DNA from: Brachionus koreanus
Lineage: Eukaryota; Rotifera; Eurotatoria; Ploima; Brachionidae
Direction: 5' to 3'
Assembly: GCA_016987375.1 (NCBI GenBank)
Contig: PJRA01000005.1
Coordinates: 3,619,393-3,654,467 of the forward strand
DNA: 35,075 nt
Below are positions 34,328-35,075 of the stretch, piece after piece. The first letter of the stretch is position 1, and every line of letters starts with the position of its first letter. The notes beneath the pieces are model-generated. The model was given only the letters and a program-made list of their open reading frames with translations, ran no database searches and was not told where the DNA came from. Both the position numbers and the translations under genes were made by a program.

Positions 34328-35075
34328 CTTTTTAATTAAAAGGAATTGTTAAGAAAAAATTTTTTTTCTATTTTTATTGACAAAAAAAAGAAAAATTCTA
34401 CAAGACTATTCTAAACAAAATTTTAATCAAAAATTAGCCTAGTCAAACCTGATATGATTTAATATTTACTTCCAAATTTACATTCATCTGATTCTGTAGG
34501 ATATTTTTATTTGCATACAAGTTTTTTTTGTTAACAAAAATTTCATGAAAAAACATTTCACTAAGTTAGACTAAGTAGAAAAAATTTCTGAATAATCAAA
34601 TTTTAATTTCTAAATAGATTTTTGTTTTATCTTAAAAAAAATCACAATTTAATTTTTGTTTATTTAAAAATTGAGAAATTAATTTCTAAAATTTTTAAGT
34701 TTTAAAAAAATTAACCAAAAATAGCTAGAATTCTGAAAGTGAACTAATTTTTTTTTTGTATAAATTAATTAATTTTATTTAAATAGCATTTATTTGAAAA
34801 AAAATATCAAAACTAAAGCTAAAATTACATCTTTATTAATGCTTGATTAAACACTGTTCGTGAATTTAACTTTTTGAATTGAATTAATGAATTCTGTGGC
34901 AAATTGAAGTTTATGATCAAATTAAAATGATCATGCTCAAGAGTTATCATTGAAAAATATTTTAAAATATTTTTGAGTAAAAAATTTATTGCAGAAGCAT
35001 TTTTTTAAAGTAAAAATTCAATGCTCAACTTAATTTTTTATGTGTACAAGTTTCTGCAAAAGATTTCTGAATGCA
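34328..35075 (-). other. FARP intron running off the window
   Basis: The exon at 34052-34327 needs a preceding exon ending in phase 1. I found no frame-compatible exon in these 748 bases, so this is most likely intron. A short open piece at about 34450-34500 has a donor-like end but the wrong phase. Confidence 0.5.

Noticed and set aside
34440..34500. Possible upstream FARP exon (reading NQMNVNLEVNIKSYQ)
   Set aside because: Its only open frame ends in phase 0, but the next exon needs phase 1; no FERM similarity.

Overview
The window is nuclear DNA of an invertebrate animal. It is very AT-rich, and its genes are broken by many short introns (often 50-80 bp) with ordinary GT-AG ends. The proteins are purely metazoan: a POU class 6 transcription factor, a FARP-type RhoGEF, troponin C, calmodulin, Derlin-2 and gankyrin. 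Base composition, intron size and small secreted PAN-like proteins would suit a monogonont rotifer such as Brachionus; that assignment is inference, not proven here.

Layout from left to right. Gankyrin (PSMD10) lies on the minus strand at 973-1803 in four exons. A 6.7 kb gene desert follows, holding a LINE C-terminal relic (about 5140) and a 777 bp MITE with near-identical long terminal inverted repeats (6698-7474). The POU6-type gene is at 8514-10233 (minus), with a candidate TATA promoter and a cluster of POU-like half sites upstream. A small unidentified ORF (12231-12464) and Derlin-2 (six exons, 12650-13628) follow, both minus. From 13.6 to 18.6 kb there is mostly non-coding DNA with a possible orphan exon (about 15189-15266), a mariner relic, a 58 bp direct repeat and a MULE transposase relic. 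Troponin C is at 18685-19260 (minus).

The stretch 20.4-23.3 kb is transposon debris: a jockey-like LINE with an internal deletion, a second MULE/FLYWCH fragment and a foldback MITE. Two tandem secreted PAN/Apple-like genes (23688-24235 and 24594-24911, plus) follow. Abutting the second, on the opposite strand, is a Pol III-type unit (A box, B box, closing stem, T4 terminator), either a SINE or a small ncRNA. After a further desert with a second mariner relic come a calmodulin-like gene (29833-30609, plus, seven exons) and, convergent with it, the C-terminal half of a FARP gene (30750-34327, minus). The FERM-encoding exons of FARP lie beyond the right edge.

The protein-coding genes have no obvious joint function; they look like ordinary housekeeping, muscle and developmental genes separated by transposon-rich DNA. 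The points most worth following are the POU homeodomain with three extra residues, the possible autoregulatory upstream region of that gene, the Pol III-type unit, the intron and cysteine differences between the PAN twins, and the palindromic poly(A) signal shared by calmodulin and FARP. I found no clear new multi-gene system.
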